Origin: RUG11237 sp045126515
GTDB taxonomy: Bacteria > Bacillota > Clostridia > Lachnospirales > Lachnospiraceae
Reading direction: 5' to 3'
Assembly (NCBI GenBank): GCA_045126515.1
Contig: JBGVOM010000103.1
Coordinates: 1-64,000 of the forward strand
Length of the DNA stretch: 64,000 bases
The notes under the pieces are model-generated. The model worked only from the letters and a program-made list of their open reading frames with translations, was not told the origin of the DNA and made no database searches. Both the position numbers and the translations under genes were made by a program. Each line of letters begins with the position of its first letter. Positions within the stretch are counted from its first letter, which is position 1. Positions 43,319-52,027 of the stretch are shown here, piece after piece.

Positions 43319-44305
43319 ATGGCAAAAGCGGATAATGCACTGCAGGAATATTGGGATGATGAAGAGAAATTCGCGGATTTATTTAATGCTAAATTGTTTG
43401 GTGGAGAAAAGGTAATTCTCCCAGAGAAACTATCGGAGTTGGATTCGCGAGGTACGATGAAGATTTCGGGAAAAGGCAAAAAAGAATCAGTGTCTACGTC
43501 GGTGTATCGGGATTTGGTTAAGGTAACGAAAATATACAAAGAGTATGGTATAGAACTGGTTATTTTGGGCTTGGAGAATCAGGAACATATACATTATGCT
43601 ATGCCAATACGAGTTATGGGGTATGACTATAGCGAATATAAGAAACAGTACAGAAAGAATGCAAGAAAGTATAAGGAGAATCCCAAAGGATTGACCCCGG
43701 ATGAGTTTTTATCCAAAATGAAGCGTTCTGATAAATTTTATCCCGTGATTACTATTGTGCTGTATTACGGAGAAAAAGTATGGGATGGCGCAAAAACATT
43801 GCATGAAGTGCTGAATATTTCAGAGAGAATCAAACCATTTGTAAACGATTATGGGATACATTTAGTGGAGGTGCGAGAGAATGATTTGCCGTTACGAAAC
43901 GAAAATAATCAAGATTTATTTAAACTATGTTCTATCGTGTTGGACACGAAGAAGCCAGATGAACAGAAAAAGAAAGAAGCCATTCAATATGAACGAGAAC
44001 ATAGAATCAACGAAGAAGTATTGTATGCATTAGCAGATATAACGAATTATGACCTATGTGAAGAAAAGAGAGGAGCAATGAACATGTGTACATTTTTTGA
44101 TCATCTAGTAGAACAAGGAATAGAGCAGGGAGTAATCTGTCAGACACTAAAGAAAATTGCCAAGAATTTGTCTCCGGAGCAAACGGCAGATATGCTAGAA
44201 GCGGACATTAATACAATTCGTCAGATATATAATATTAAAGCTGCTAACCCAGAGTATAACGAAAAAGAAATTTATGAAGCGATGCAAGTAGGAAAAAGCA
44301 ATTAA
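43319..44305 (+). CDS. Rpn/PD-(D/E)XK nuclease family protein
   Basis: 328-residue member of the recombination-promoting nuclease (Rpn)/PDDEXK transposase-like families. Family features visible are the N-terminal DLFNAKLFGGEKVILPE, the catalytic-core strand LVILGLENQEHIHYAMP with the E-x-Q, MGYDYSEYKKQ, and FYPVITIVLYYGEKVW. The C-terminal part (from about 225) is helical. E. coli Rpn proteins are toxic DNases used against phage and held in check by a small protein translated from inside the same gene; an internal start of that type exists here (next feature). AAAGGAGAGG precedes ATG 43319. The gene lies between inverted palindromes B and C, which suggests transfer. Confidence 0.85.
   Translation: MAKADNALQEYWDDEEKFADLFNAKLFGGEKVILPEKLSELDSRGTMKISGKGKKESVSTSVYRDLVKVTKIYKEYGIELVILGLENQEHIHYAMPIRVMGYDYSEYKKQYRKNARKYKENPKGLTPDEFLSKMKRSDKFYPVITIVLYYGEKVWDGAKTLHEVLNISERIKPFVNDYGIHLVEVRENDLPLRNENNQDLFKLCSIVLDTKKPDEQKKKEAIQYEREHRINEEVLYALADITNYDLCEEKRGAMNMCTFFDHLVEQGIEQGVICQTLKKIAKNLSPEQTADMLEADINTIRQIYNIKAANPEYNEKEIYEAMQVGKSN
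44084..44305 (+). CDS. Possible intragenic small protein (antitoxin-like) within the Rpn gene
   Basis: AGAGAGGAG (44067-44075) stands 8 bases before an in-frame ATG at 44084, codon 256 of the Rpn gene; another ATG at 44078 is too close to the ribosome site. Initiation would produce a 73-residue helical protein identical to the Rpn C-terminus (MCTFFDHLVEQGIEQG...). This matches the RpnL/RpnS arrangement, in which the short form inhibits the nuclease. It is visible in sequence as a strong site; expression and inhibition are inferred. Confidence 0.5.
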   Translation: MCTFFDHLVEQGIEQGVICQTLKKIAKNLSPEQTADMLEADINTIRQIYNIKAANPEYNEKEIYEAMQVGKSN

Positions 44306-44351
44306 AATAGAGTAGTAAAACAAAATAAACTTTCATATATTAGTATGGAAT

Positions 44352-44488
44352 ATAACAATTCATCTTGTAGATGTTGTTATGCACAGCCCATAATACATAC
44401 AGAAGCTTCCAAAGCTGTTTGGGTCTGCTTTGGAAGCTTCTGTATGTATTATGGGCGTCCCGACAACCTCAAATCCCTGAATTGTTGT
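44352..44488 (+). repeat. Nested palindrome, short-family copy C
   Basis: Perfect 30-bp arms 44386-44415 and 44427-44456 (GCCCATAATA...AGAAGCTTCC...) around the family loop; flanks GTTGT-T-ATGCACA and GTCCCGACAAC as in copy A. Outermost ATAACAATTC (44352-44361) pairs with GAATTGTTGT (44479-44488) with one G-T. It has the opposite orientation to copy B, so the two face each other across the Rpn gene. Its right arm ends three bases before the ribosome site of the small membrane-protein gene. Confidence 0.88.
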
Positions 44489-44508
44489 AATGAAAGGAGT
44501 TACATTAT

Positions 44509-44796
44509 ATGGAAGCGAGAGAAGAAAAACTATTGATGGCAAGGGCTTCCTTCAAAAACGAAGGAAGCCCAAAGTATTTTCGGGAAGAAAAAAAAGAATT
44601 GGAGGTTCAGAGCAGAGGAAAGAGCATGTTTCTGCTAAGACTTGTGGCGGCACTTGTGTTATTTGGAATGTTTGTGTATAGTGACTATTCCGGAGTGTCG
44701 AAAATTAACGAAATATCACACAAAAGTTTCGAAGAAATCCAGAAAAACGAAATAAATCTCGAAAAATATAGTGCACTATTTGGGAAAATGTGGTAA
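44509..44796 (+). CDS. Small hypothetical membrane protein
   Basis: 95-residue protein I do not recognise. A polar, charged N-terminus (about 40 residues) precedes one predicted transmembrane helix (MFLLRLVAALVLFGMFVYS, about 40-58), then a short Glu/Lys-rich tail, probably outside. AAAGGAG (44492-44498) precedes ATG 44509 at 10 bases. It stands between palindrome C and the pilB gene and could be a pilus accessory protein, but there is no direct evidence. The 162 bases after it hold no gene, only an A/T-rich stretch with a weak candidate promoter (TTGCTA 44897, TAAAGT 44920). Confidence 0.6.
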   Translation: MEAREEKLLMARASFKNEGSPKYFREEKKELEVQSRGKSMFLLRLVAALVLFGMFVYSDYSGVSKINEISHKSFEEIQKNEINLEKYSALFGKMW

Positions 44797-44958
44797 AATG
44801 AAAAGAACTTGATGGAAAGAAATAGAAAAAATGCACAAAAAGCATTTGCGAAATTTGTAAAAAACTATAAAATAATGTGTAAGCGTGTAAAAATAGTTGC
44901 TAAAAAATTTCGTAAATGTTAAAGTAGAGTATAGAATGAGTGGAAAGGTGTGCTATAA

Positions 44959-46653
44959 ATGGGCATTAACAGAAGACGATTGAGGCTGGGTGACCTTTTG
45001 ATTAGTCAGGGTATTATAAATGAGGAACAGCTTCAAAAAGGATTAGATCTTCAGAAAGAGAAAGGGTGTAAACTGGGAGAAGCGTTGGTGGAAGGGAATA
45101 TTGTTTCCGAAGAAACCATCATGAAAATATTGGGAGAACAGCTTCATTTGGCATATGTAGATTTAACAAATGCGAAAATTGAAGACGAGATTTTAGAGTT
45201 GGTACCAAGTTCTCTACTGAAAAAACATATGATGATTCCGTTTGAATATGCTGAGGATAATCCAAATGTGCTTAGAGTTGCCATGGTAGATCCGCTTGAT
45301 ATAGAAGCAGCAGATGATATTAACATTGTGACAAATCTTAAGGTAGAGACTGTAATAACCACCAGAAGAAGTCTTAATATGGCACTGGATAAATACTTTG
45401 GTCAAAAAGAAGTGTTTTCCGCAGTGGACGAATATGCAAAAGAAAAAGAAGCGAAACTGGAAGAAAGCGAAGAATTATATAATGAAGATGTCAACAGCTC
45501 TCCAATTGTACAGCTTGTAAAATCAATGATTGAGCAGGCGGTAAGACAAAGAGCTTCTGATATACATATAGAACCGATGGAAAGACAGGTTCGTATCCGT
45601 TACCGTATTGATGGTGCTTTGTATGAAAGAATGGTATATTCACCGCGACTGCTTTCAACCATTGTTGCCAGAATCAAAATTATCGGTGGAATGGATATTT
45701 CAGAAAAACGTAAGCCACAGGACGGAAGAATTACCCAGATGGTTGACAGACAGGAATATGATATTCGTGCATCTGTACTTCCTACTGTTTATGGTGAAAA
45801 AGTGGTTATGCGTCTTACCTCTAAAAATGCACTGACATTGGAAAAGAAGAGATTAGGATTAAATGATGCAGAACTGGAAAAATTTGACCATATACTCCAG
45901 AATCCTCATGGGATTCTCTTGGTAACAGGACCTACAGGTAGTGGTAAATCAACAACACTGTATACGGCACTAAGTGAATTGAATAAAGAAGATGTAAATA
46001 TTATTACAGTAGAAGACCCGGTAGAAGCGAATATTGATGGAATTAATCAGGTGCAGGTTAATCCAAAAGCAAATCTGACCTTTGCCTCAGCGTTGCGTTC
46101 CATTCTTCGTCAGGACCCTGATATCATTATGATTGGAGAAATTCGAGATGCTGAAACAGCACAGATTGCAGTTCAGGCTTCTATTACAGGGCATTTGGTT
46201 GTTTCCACGCTTCATACAAACAGTGCAGCCAGTACAGTAACTCGTCTTGCAGATATGGGAATTGAACCGTATTTGATAGCGGATTCGGTAGTTGGTATCA
46301 TTGCTCAGCGACTTGTCCGCAGACTTTGCCCGGAGTGTAAAGAAGCGTATGAAGCACCGATAGAAGAAAAAGAACTCCTTGGATGCTCGACTGCGGAACC
46401 TTTAAAACTGTATAAACCTTGTGGATGTGACAAGTGTGACAACACGGGATATAAGGGGCGAATTGGTGTATATGAAATTATGGAAATCTCACCACAGTTG
46501 AAGCGAATTATTGCTCATAATGAAGATGCCGATAAAATTAAAAAAGTGGCATTGGAAGAAGGCATGAAGACTTTGAGAATGAGAGCAGCAGAGTATGTTG
46601 TGGATGGTACAACCTCTATTACAGAAATGTTGAAGGTATCATTTGATTCATAG
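44959..46653 (+). CDS. pilB: Type IV pilus assembly ATPase PilB
   Basis: 564-residue hexameric ATPase powering pilus extension (GspE/PilB family). An N-terminal MshEN-like domain (about 1-140, RLRLGDLLISQGIINEEQL) precedes the motor: Walker A GPTGSGKST near 324, Asp box, Walker B MIGEIRDAET and a zinc-binding tetracysteine CPEC...CGCDKC near 457-487. Full length. It opens the pilus operon; no PilT retraction ATPase is seen. The MshEN domain binds c-di-GMP in some relatives, so such control is possible. Confidence 0.94.
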   Translation: MGINRRRLRLGDLLISQGIINEEQLQKGLDLQKEKGCKLGEALVEGNIVSEETIMKILGEQLHLAYVDLTNAKIEDEILELVPSSLLKKHMMIPFEYAEDNPNVLRVAMVDPLDIEAADDINIVTNLKVETVITTRRSLNMALDKYFGQKEVFSAVDEYAKEKEAKLEESEELYNEDVNSSPIVQLVKSMIEQAVRQRASDIHIEPMERQVRIRYRIDGALYERMVYSPRLLSTIVARIKIIGGMDISEKRKPQDGRITQMVDRQEYDIRASVLPTVYGEKVVMRLTSKNALTLEKKRLGLNDAELEKFDHILQNPHGILLVTGPTGSGKSTTLYTALSELNKEDVNIITVEDPVEANIDGINQVQVNPKANLTFASALRSILRQDPDIIMIGEIRDAETAQIAVQASITGHLVVSTLHTNSAASTVTRLADMGIEPYLIADSVVGIIAQRLVRRLCPECKEAYEAPIEEKELLGCSTAEPLKLYKPCGCDKCDNTGYKGRIGVYEIMEISPQLKRIIAHNEDADKIKKVALEEGMKTLRMRAAEYVVDGTTSITEMLKVSFDS

Positions 46654-46664
46654 GAGGGAAAAAG

Positions 46665-47876
46665 ATGGCAGAATACATGTACCGGGCAGTATCTAAGTCC
46701 GGTAAAGAAATAAAGGGAAAAATCGAGTCGGAAACCATAGAAAAAGCAAAAACTGAGTTGAAAAACAGAGATTTATATCTGACAGAAATCAGTGAAGCAG
46801 GTTTACTTCAAAGGGATATTCAGTTCGATTTTAATAAAAAAATAAGCACAAGAGATTTGTGCTTGTTCTGCAGACAGTTTGTAAGTTTGCAGAGAGCTGG
46901 TGTTACAATTATTGAAACACTGAAAATGCTTTCTGAGGCAACAGAAAATAAAACATTTGGAAAGGTTTTGACAAACGTTTGTAAAAACGTAGAAAAAGGT
47001 GAAAGCCTTGCTGATTCACTGGATATGGAAAACGTATTCCCGAAGGTTATGATTAAGATGACAGCAGCCGGTGAAGCTTCCGGTAGTTTGGATACAGCCT
47101 ATGAGCGAATGGCAGTACAGTTCGAACGTCAGGCAAAATTAAAGGGAATGATAAAGAAAGCAAGTATTTATCCGATTATCGTCTGCGTTGTAGCAGTAGC
47201 CGTTGTTATCGTAATGCTGAATGTGGTAGTTCCTAGTTTTATGGGAATGTTTGAAGATATGGATGTGGAAATGCCGGGAATTACGTTAGCAGTAGTGGCT
47301 GCGAGTGAATTTATGCAGAAATTCTGGTATGTGGTAATTGGAATTATAGTTCTTTTAGTGATATTCTTTAAATGGTTTAAGAGTACTTCCAAAGGCGAAG
47401 GCATTCTGGCAAAGATTGCTTTGAAACTGCCGCTGTTTGGAGAGTTAACAATTAAATCGGCATCTGCTAATTTTGCAAGAACACTTTCCACTATGATTGC
47501 AGCCGGTATTCCACTGGTGGATGCCATTGATATTACAGCGGGAACCATGACAAATTATTACTTTAAAAAAGCATTGTTAGATGCAAAAGAATCCGTTATT
47601 GCCGGTGCACCTTTATCAGCACCGATTAAAGAGTGTGGCTTGTTTCCACCGATGGTGCATCATATGGCAAAAATTGGTGAAGAATCCGGTAATATGGAAG
47701 AAATGCTGGACAAGTTAGCTGATTACTATGAAGAAGAAGTAGAAATAGCAACCCAGTCCCTGATGGCAGCGTTAGAACCATTAATTATTATTATTCTCGC
47801 ACTGATTGTAATGGTTATCATAGGAGCGGTATTGGCACCAATGATGACTATGTATGAAGGATTAGATAATCTCTAA
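46665..47876 (+). CDS. pilC: Type IV pilus inner-membrane platform protein PilC
   Basis: 403-residue polytopic protein (GspF/PilC family) on which PilB acts. Two T2SSF repeats: the first around 60-190 (FCRQFVSLQRAGVTI...), the second around 265-395 (FARTLSTMIAAGIPLVDAI), with transmembrane helices near 170, 220 and 375. It follows pilB by 11 bases with GGAGGG upstream. The DTAYERMAVQFERQ region before the first helix is typical. Confidence 0.94.
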   Translation: MAEYMYRAVSKSGKEIKGKIESETIEKAKTELKNRDLYLTEISEAGLLQRDIQFDFNKKISTRDLCLFCRQFVSLQRAGVTIIETLKMLSEATENKTFGKVLTNVCKNVEKGESLADSLDMENVFPKVMIKMTAAGEASGSLDTAYERMAVQFERQAKLKGMIKKASIYPIIVCVVAVAVVIVMLNVVVPSFMGMFEDMDVEMPGITLAVVAASEFMQKFWYVVIGIIVLLVIFFKWFKSTSKGEGILAKIALKLPLFGELTIKSASANFARTLSTMIAAGIPLVDAIDITAGTMTNYYFKKALLDAKESVIAGAPLSAPIKECGLFPPMVHHMAKIGEESGNMEEMLDKLADYYEEEVEIATQSLMAALEPLIIIILALIVMVIIGAVLAPMMTMYEGLDNL

Positions 47877-47962
47877 TTAGTGATAAGTTAGTTAATATTC
47901 CGCTTGTAGGGGGGCGGGTTATTAAAAATAAATATAATAGATGAAAAAAGGAGAGAGGTACT

Positions 47963-48445
47963 ATGAAAAATGTAAAAAACAACAAAGGTTTCTCATTAGT
48001 AGAACTTATTATCGTTATTGCTATTATGGCAGTATTAATTGGTATTTTGGCACCACAGTATTTGAAATATGTAGAAAAGACAAGACTTTCTGCAGATAAT
48101 GATTATATTGATTCTGTAAGAAAGGCTGTTGAAACAATTGCAGCAGACCCAAGTTATGATTTGGGTTCAACTGCAATTACGATTACATTTGATGATGGTG
48201 CTTCACCAAACTTTTCTACCGATCCTACTATAACAGGAAGTACAACATTAAGTGATGCGGTAGATGCCATTGTTGATGTCAAGGATGCGGCACCTGCAAC
48301 ACCAGGTGCATTGAACTCAAAGACTTATGCGGCTGCAATTGCAGCTAATGCAGCCAATGCGCCTACTATTACTATTGATTTTACAACAGATATTGATGGT
48401 GATAATGTCGCAGACCCGACGGTTACAGTTGCTAATCTGCAATAA
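47963..48445 (+). CDS. Major type IV pilin candidate
   Basis: 160-residue class III-signal prepilin: KNNKG/FSLVELIIVIAIMAVLIGIL, cleaved after G9, with mature F1 and E5. The soluble part is short, Ala/Thr/Asp-rich and cysteine-free. AAGGAGAGAGG precedes ATG 47963. Its place right after pilC, its small size and E5 make it the likely main pilus subunit. A TATAAT at 47933-47938 without a good -35 may give extra transcripts, as would be useful for an abundant subunit. Confidence 0.88.
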   Translation: MKNVKNNKGFSLVELIIVIAIMAVLIGILAPQYLKYVEKTRLSADNDYIDSVRKAVETIAADPSYDLGSTAITITFDDGASPNFSTDPTITGSTTLSDAVDAIVDVKDAAPATPGALNSKTYAAAIAANAANAPTITIDFTTDIDGDNVADPTVTVANLQ

Positions 48446-48562
48446 AATTCTATATTAATGCAATTGAATCATTTGTATAGATATAACTTGGATGTTTAAC
48501 GTGGCGATATTGGTATGCAACATAAGTTAAAAACGCAAAATGCGTGAAAGGACACACCCCCT

Positions 48563-49321
48563 ATGACTACCCTGAAAATTATTCTTTATATCATAATATT
48601 TATATATGGAATTATTATTGGAAGCTTTCTGAATGTCTGTATTTACAGGATTCCGAAAGGTGAAAATATTGCAAAGGTACGTTCCCACTGTATGAATTGT
48701 GGGTACCAGCTGAAGTGGTATGATTTAATACCGCTTTTCAGCTACCTTTGCCTGGGTGGTAAATGTCGAAAATGTAAAATGCACATAGCAGTACAGTATC
48801 CTTTGGTGGAATTTGCCAACGGGATATTGTATCTTCTTGTGTTTGCGGTAAATGGCTTTCAGATAAGCAGCTTTCTTTATTGTTTAGCAACATCGGCGCT
48901 TATGGTATTAAGCGTCATTGATTTTCGAACCTTTGAAATTCCTTTTGGAATTAATGTATTTATATTTGTATTGGGTATCATTCAGGTGATTACAGATTAT
49001 GAAAACTGGATGGAATATCTGATTGGTTTTTTCACAGTCAGCACATTTATGTGGATTGTGATATGGCTGACCAAAGGAAATGGCTTTGGCGGCGGTGATA
49101 TGAAATTGATGGCAGCAGCAGGCTTACTGCTTGGCTGGAAAAGAATTTTACTATCCTTTTTGATTGGATGTATTATTGGTTCCATATGCCATGTGATTCG
49201 AATGAAAATTACAAAAGAAGATCATGTATTGGCTTTTGGACCATATTTATCCATTGGAATCTTTCTGTCCATGCTGTGGGGAGAAACATGGATTCAATGG
49301 TATTTACAAAGTATATTATAA
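48563..49321 (+). CDS. pilD: Prepilin peptidase PilD
   Basis: 252-residue membrane aspartyl protease and N-methyltransferase. The N-terminal domain has GSFLNVCIYRIPKGE and two CxxC pairs (CMNCG, CRKCK) for zinc. The catalytic aspartates are in VIDFRTFEIP and GGGDMKLMAA. About eight transmembrane helices. It processes the pilins encoded around it. Confidence 0.95.
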   Translation: MTTLKIILYIIIFIYGIIIGSFLNVCIYRIPKGENIAKVRSHCMNCGYQLKWYDLIPLFSYLCLGGKCRKCKMHIAVQYPLVEFANGILYLLVFAVNGFQISSFLYCLATSALMVLSVIDFRTFEIPFGINVFIFVLGIIQVITDYENWMEYLIGFFTVSTFMWIVIWLTKGNGFGGGDMKLMAAAGLLLGWKRILLSFLIGCIIGSICHVIRMKITKEDHVLAFGPYLSIGIFLSMLWGETWIQWYLQSIL

Positions 49322-49396
49322 ATGACACATGAACACGAAATATAAAACAGATTACTGTTTTTTCCATAGATATTTTATTAGGTAGGGAGAGATAAT

Positions 49397-51124
49397 ATGA
49401 TTTCTAAAGTACTAAGTATTAAGGTTGGCGGCTCTGTGACCAGAGTGTGTTTAATGGACTATCGTTCGAAAAATCCAAGAATCTATCAGAGCTTTTCTAT
49501 GCAGACACCGGAAGGTGTTATTTCTGATGGGGTTTTACAGGGTGATATCAAGAGCTTTGCAAGTGCATTGAGAAGTATGATTGCGGAAAGGAATATGCGC
49601 ACAAAATATGTGGTATTTACCGTGCAGTCTACAAAGATTGCCACAAGAGAAGTAAAACTTCCATATACAAAACCCAACAGAGTAGGTGCCATGGTTGCAG
49701 CAAATGCAGGGGACTACTTCCCGGTAGATTTAGCAAATTATCAGCTTTCCCATAATATCTTAGGAGTCGAGGAAGACGAAGAACAGGAAAAGAAGTATAA
49801 GATTCAGGTTCTGGCTGCACCGAAAAATATTTTGGACGGCTATATGCAGTTGGCAGAGCTTTGCGATTTGGATATTGTAGCCATTGATTATGCCGGAAAC
49901 AGTGTATACCAGGTAATGAAGGCGGAATGTACTTCCGGAGCAAATCTGGTAATGAAAGTTGGCGAAACAACTACGTTGCTGATGGTGATTGAGGATTCTT
50001 CCATTCTCTTAAGCAGAACAATTGCTTATGGAATTGATGATGCCGTTTATGAGATTCAGAACAACACTGCATTTGGACCGAAACTTTCTTATGAACAGGC
50101 AGTGACCTTGGCAAGAAGAAAAACCTGTATTCGAAGAAGTCTTCAGGAGCAGTTCTCTAATATAGACGAAGATGACGACGATGAATTGGAATTAGAAAAG
50201 GATGAGAGTGCGGAACTGTTAGAGGCAAAGAAAGCAGTAACAGAGGCATTTCAGCCATTAATCAGTCAGACCAACCGTATGATTGACTTTTACAATTCCA
50301 GATATCCGAAAAAGCCAATTACAAGAATGTATCTGACCGGTATCGGCGGAGAGTTTTCCGGATTATCCAAACTGCTTACAAACTCCATTGGAAGCAAGGT
50401 TACCGTTTTAACCAGGATTCAGGGCTTACATATTGACCGGTTTTTCAAAGACACAAGCTTTGGAGAGTACATTGAAAACATTGGTGCGGCTATGGCACCA
50501 ATCAACCTGTACGATGTCAGAAAGAAAAAGGAAGCCACGGTTGCAGGGGTAGATAAAAATGTATTCCCGGTTGTGGTATTTGCCGTATGTATGGCAGTTT
50601 CACTGGTATTAATCATTGGCTCTGTGGTTCCATATGTGATTGAAAAACAGACAAATGAACATAATAAGGTAATGGTAGAAAGTTTACGTGCAATTGAACC
50701 AATCTATAATGATTATGTAAAAATCAAAGCTGAAAATGAATACTTAACAGATATTGAAGACTATACATGGACATACAATGGAAAATTAGTTGAGTTTATT
50801 GAGGAAATGGAACAGAAAATGCCATCTTCCATCAAAGTAAATTCATTTACATCTAACAGAAGCGGATTTACCATTGGACTTTCCGTAAATAATAAAAAGG
50901 AAGCAGCGAAGGTAATTACCCAGTTCCGTACATTTAACTGTATACAGGATGTAACGGTTAGTGCAATCGCAGATACCAAGAATGATGCTGGTGTCAGAGA
51001 AGTTTCCTTTACATTGGAAGGTGTATATAAGGAAAAAGAACAGATGGAATTTGATGCTATGGAAGCAGAAGTAACCGCAGAACCAACAGCAGAGCCGACT
51101 GCTGAAGCATCTGAAGAAGAATAG
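49397..51124 (+). CDS. Fused PilM-PilN pilus assembly protein
   Basis: 575 residues. The first about 375 are an actin-like PilM ATPase (SIKVGGSVTRVCLMDY, MYLTGIGGEFSGLSKLL). A transmembrane helix at about 393-415 (VFPVVVFAVCMAVSLVLIIGSVV) and a periplasm-side coiled/ferredoxin-like domain to about 550 correspond to PilN, normally a separate protein. A low-complexity tail repeats TAEPTAE. Fusion of the cytoplasmic ring to the membrane component would fix a 1:1 ratio. It ends 11 bases before the pilO-like gene. Confidence 0.85.
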   Translation: MISKVLSIKVGGSVTRVCLMDYRSKNPRIYQSFSMQTPEGVISDGVLQGDIKSFASALRSMIAERNMRTKYVVFTVQSTKIATREVKLPYTKPNRVGAMVAANAGDYFPVDLANYQLSHNILGVEEDEEQEKKYKIQVLAAPKNILDGYMQLAELCDLDIVAIDYAGNSVYQVMKAECTSGANLVMKVGETTTLLMVIEDSSILLSRTIAYGIDDAVYEIQNNTAFGPKLSYEQAVTLARRKTCIRRSLQEQFSNIDEDDDDELELEKDESAELLEAKKAVTEAFQPLISQTNRMIDFYNSRYPKKPITRMYLTGIGGEFSGLSKLLTNSIGSKVTVLTRIQGLHIDRFFKDTSFGEYIENIGAAMAPINLYDVRKKKEATVAGVDKNVFPVVVFAVCMAVSLVLIIGSVVPYVIEKQTNEHNKVMVESLRAIEPIYNDYVKIKAENEYLTDIEDYTWTYNGKLVEFIEEMEQKMPSSIKVNSFTSNRSGFTIGLSVNNKKEAAKVITQFRTFNCIQDVTVSAIADTKNDAGVREVSFTLEGVYKEKEQMEFDAMEAEVTAEPTAEPTAEASEEE

Positions 51125-51135
51125 GGGGGAACGTA

Positions 51136-51957
51136 ATGAAAATATCAAAAAGAGACAGAATGTTATTATTAATTGTAGGTGGTCTTCTTATTGTACTAGG
51201 TGTATATTATTTCGTGTTCCTTAATTTTCAGGAAAAAACAGAAGCTTTGGAAAAAGAGAATGTGGTACTGGAAGACGTTATCGGAAAATTAAAGGAGCTG
51301 GATAAAAACAGAGAACAGTATCTGGCAGATACGGAAAAGTTCACAGAAGATAACGAAAGAATTAAAGCAGAATTTCCGGCAGGAATGGAAGAAGAAGATG
51401 ATATTCTTTATGTTGACCGTTTAGAAAACACATTATCAGAACTTTATAACAGTTCTGTTGGTATGCCTTCACCGGTGGGCTATGAACTAACATATCCACA
51501 AGTAAATACCATTTCTGTAGATGAAATGTTACAGGGTACGGCAAATGCAACCGCTGCCACAACAGAAAATGCAGCAGATGCAACAGCAGCAAATACAGAG
51601 GCAACAGCAGATGCTGCAACAGATACCACAACAGATACCACAGGTGCTACAACTGAAGGTGCTATTTTGACGGCAGAAAACGGAACTCCTTCCTGTCAGC
51701 TGTGGTACATACCGGTTACCACCACATATGAAGTAAATTATCTGTCCTTAAAACAGTTAATCAACGCAGTGACGGAAGATGGAGAAAAGAAGAGTCTGGA
51801 AGAGGTTTCTGTTACTTATAATGAAGAAAACGGTATTTTATCAGGTACTTTAACATCTAACTTCTATTATCTTTCAGGAACAGATGAAACATATTCGACA
51901 CCGGATGTTGCGGGTGTGCCTACAGGTACAAGTAATCCATTCCGCTCCGTTCGTTAA
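51136..51957 (+). CDS. PilO-like pilus assembly protein
   Basis: 273-residue bitopic membrane protein: short cytoplasmic start, helix at about 9-29 (LLLIVGGLLIVLGVYYFVFL), coiled coil at about 30-75, then an extracellular ferredoxin-like fold split by about 50 residues of Thr/Ala-rich sequence (about 133-180). PilO assignment rests on position after PilM-N and topology. GGGGGGAACGTA precedes ATG 51136, a rather imperfect ribosome site. Confidence 0.75.
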   Translation: MKISKRDRMLLLIVGGLLIVLGVYYFVFLNFQEKTEALEKENVVLEDVIGKLKELDKNREQYLADTEKFTEDNERIKAEFPAGMEEEDDILYVDRLENTLSELYNSSVGMPSPVGYELTYPQVNTISVDEMLQGTANATAATTENAADATAANTEATADAATDTTTDTTGATTEGAILTAENGTPSCQLWYIPVTTTYEVNYLSLKQLINAVTEDGEKKSLEEVSVTYNEENGILSGTLTSNFYYLSGTDETYSTPDVAGVPTGTSNPFRSVR

Positions 51958-51959
51958 TT

Positions 51960-51992
51960 TTTACCCAAAGCACATTTGCTGCTTTGGGTAAA
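51960..51992 (+). other. Perfect 13-bp intra-operon hairpin
   Basis: TTTACCCAAAGCA (51960-51972) pairs perfectly with TGCTTTGGGTAAA (51980-51992) around CATTTGC. No T-run follows, so it is not an intrinsic terminator. Placed between the assembly genes and the minor pilin genes, it could set an mRNA processing or stability boundary. Confidence 0.6.
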
Positions 51993-52027
51993 CTTACAAG
52001 AGGAGTTGATAATATGGGAGGCAGGGT

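Noticed and set aside
42932..44488. Classical insertion sequence
   Set aside because: No DDE, Y1 or serine recombinase gene and no clear direct target duplication were seen; only a nuclease-family gene between inverted palindromes.
44797..44958. c-di-GMP riboswitch before pilB
   Set aside because: Known in other clostridial pilus loci, but neither class I nor class II conserved sequence was found in this A/T-rich interval.
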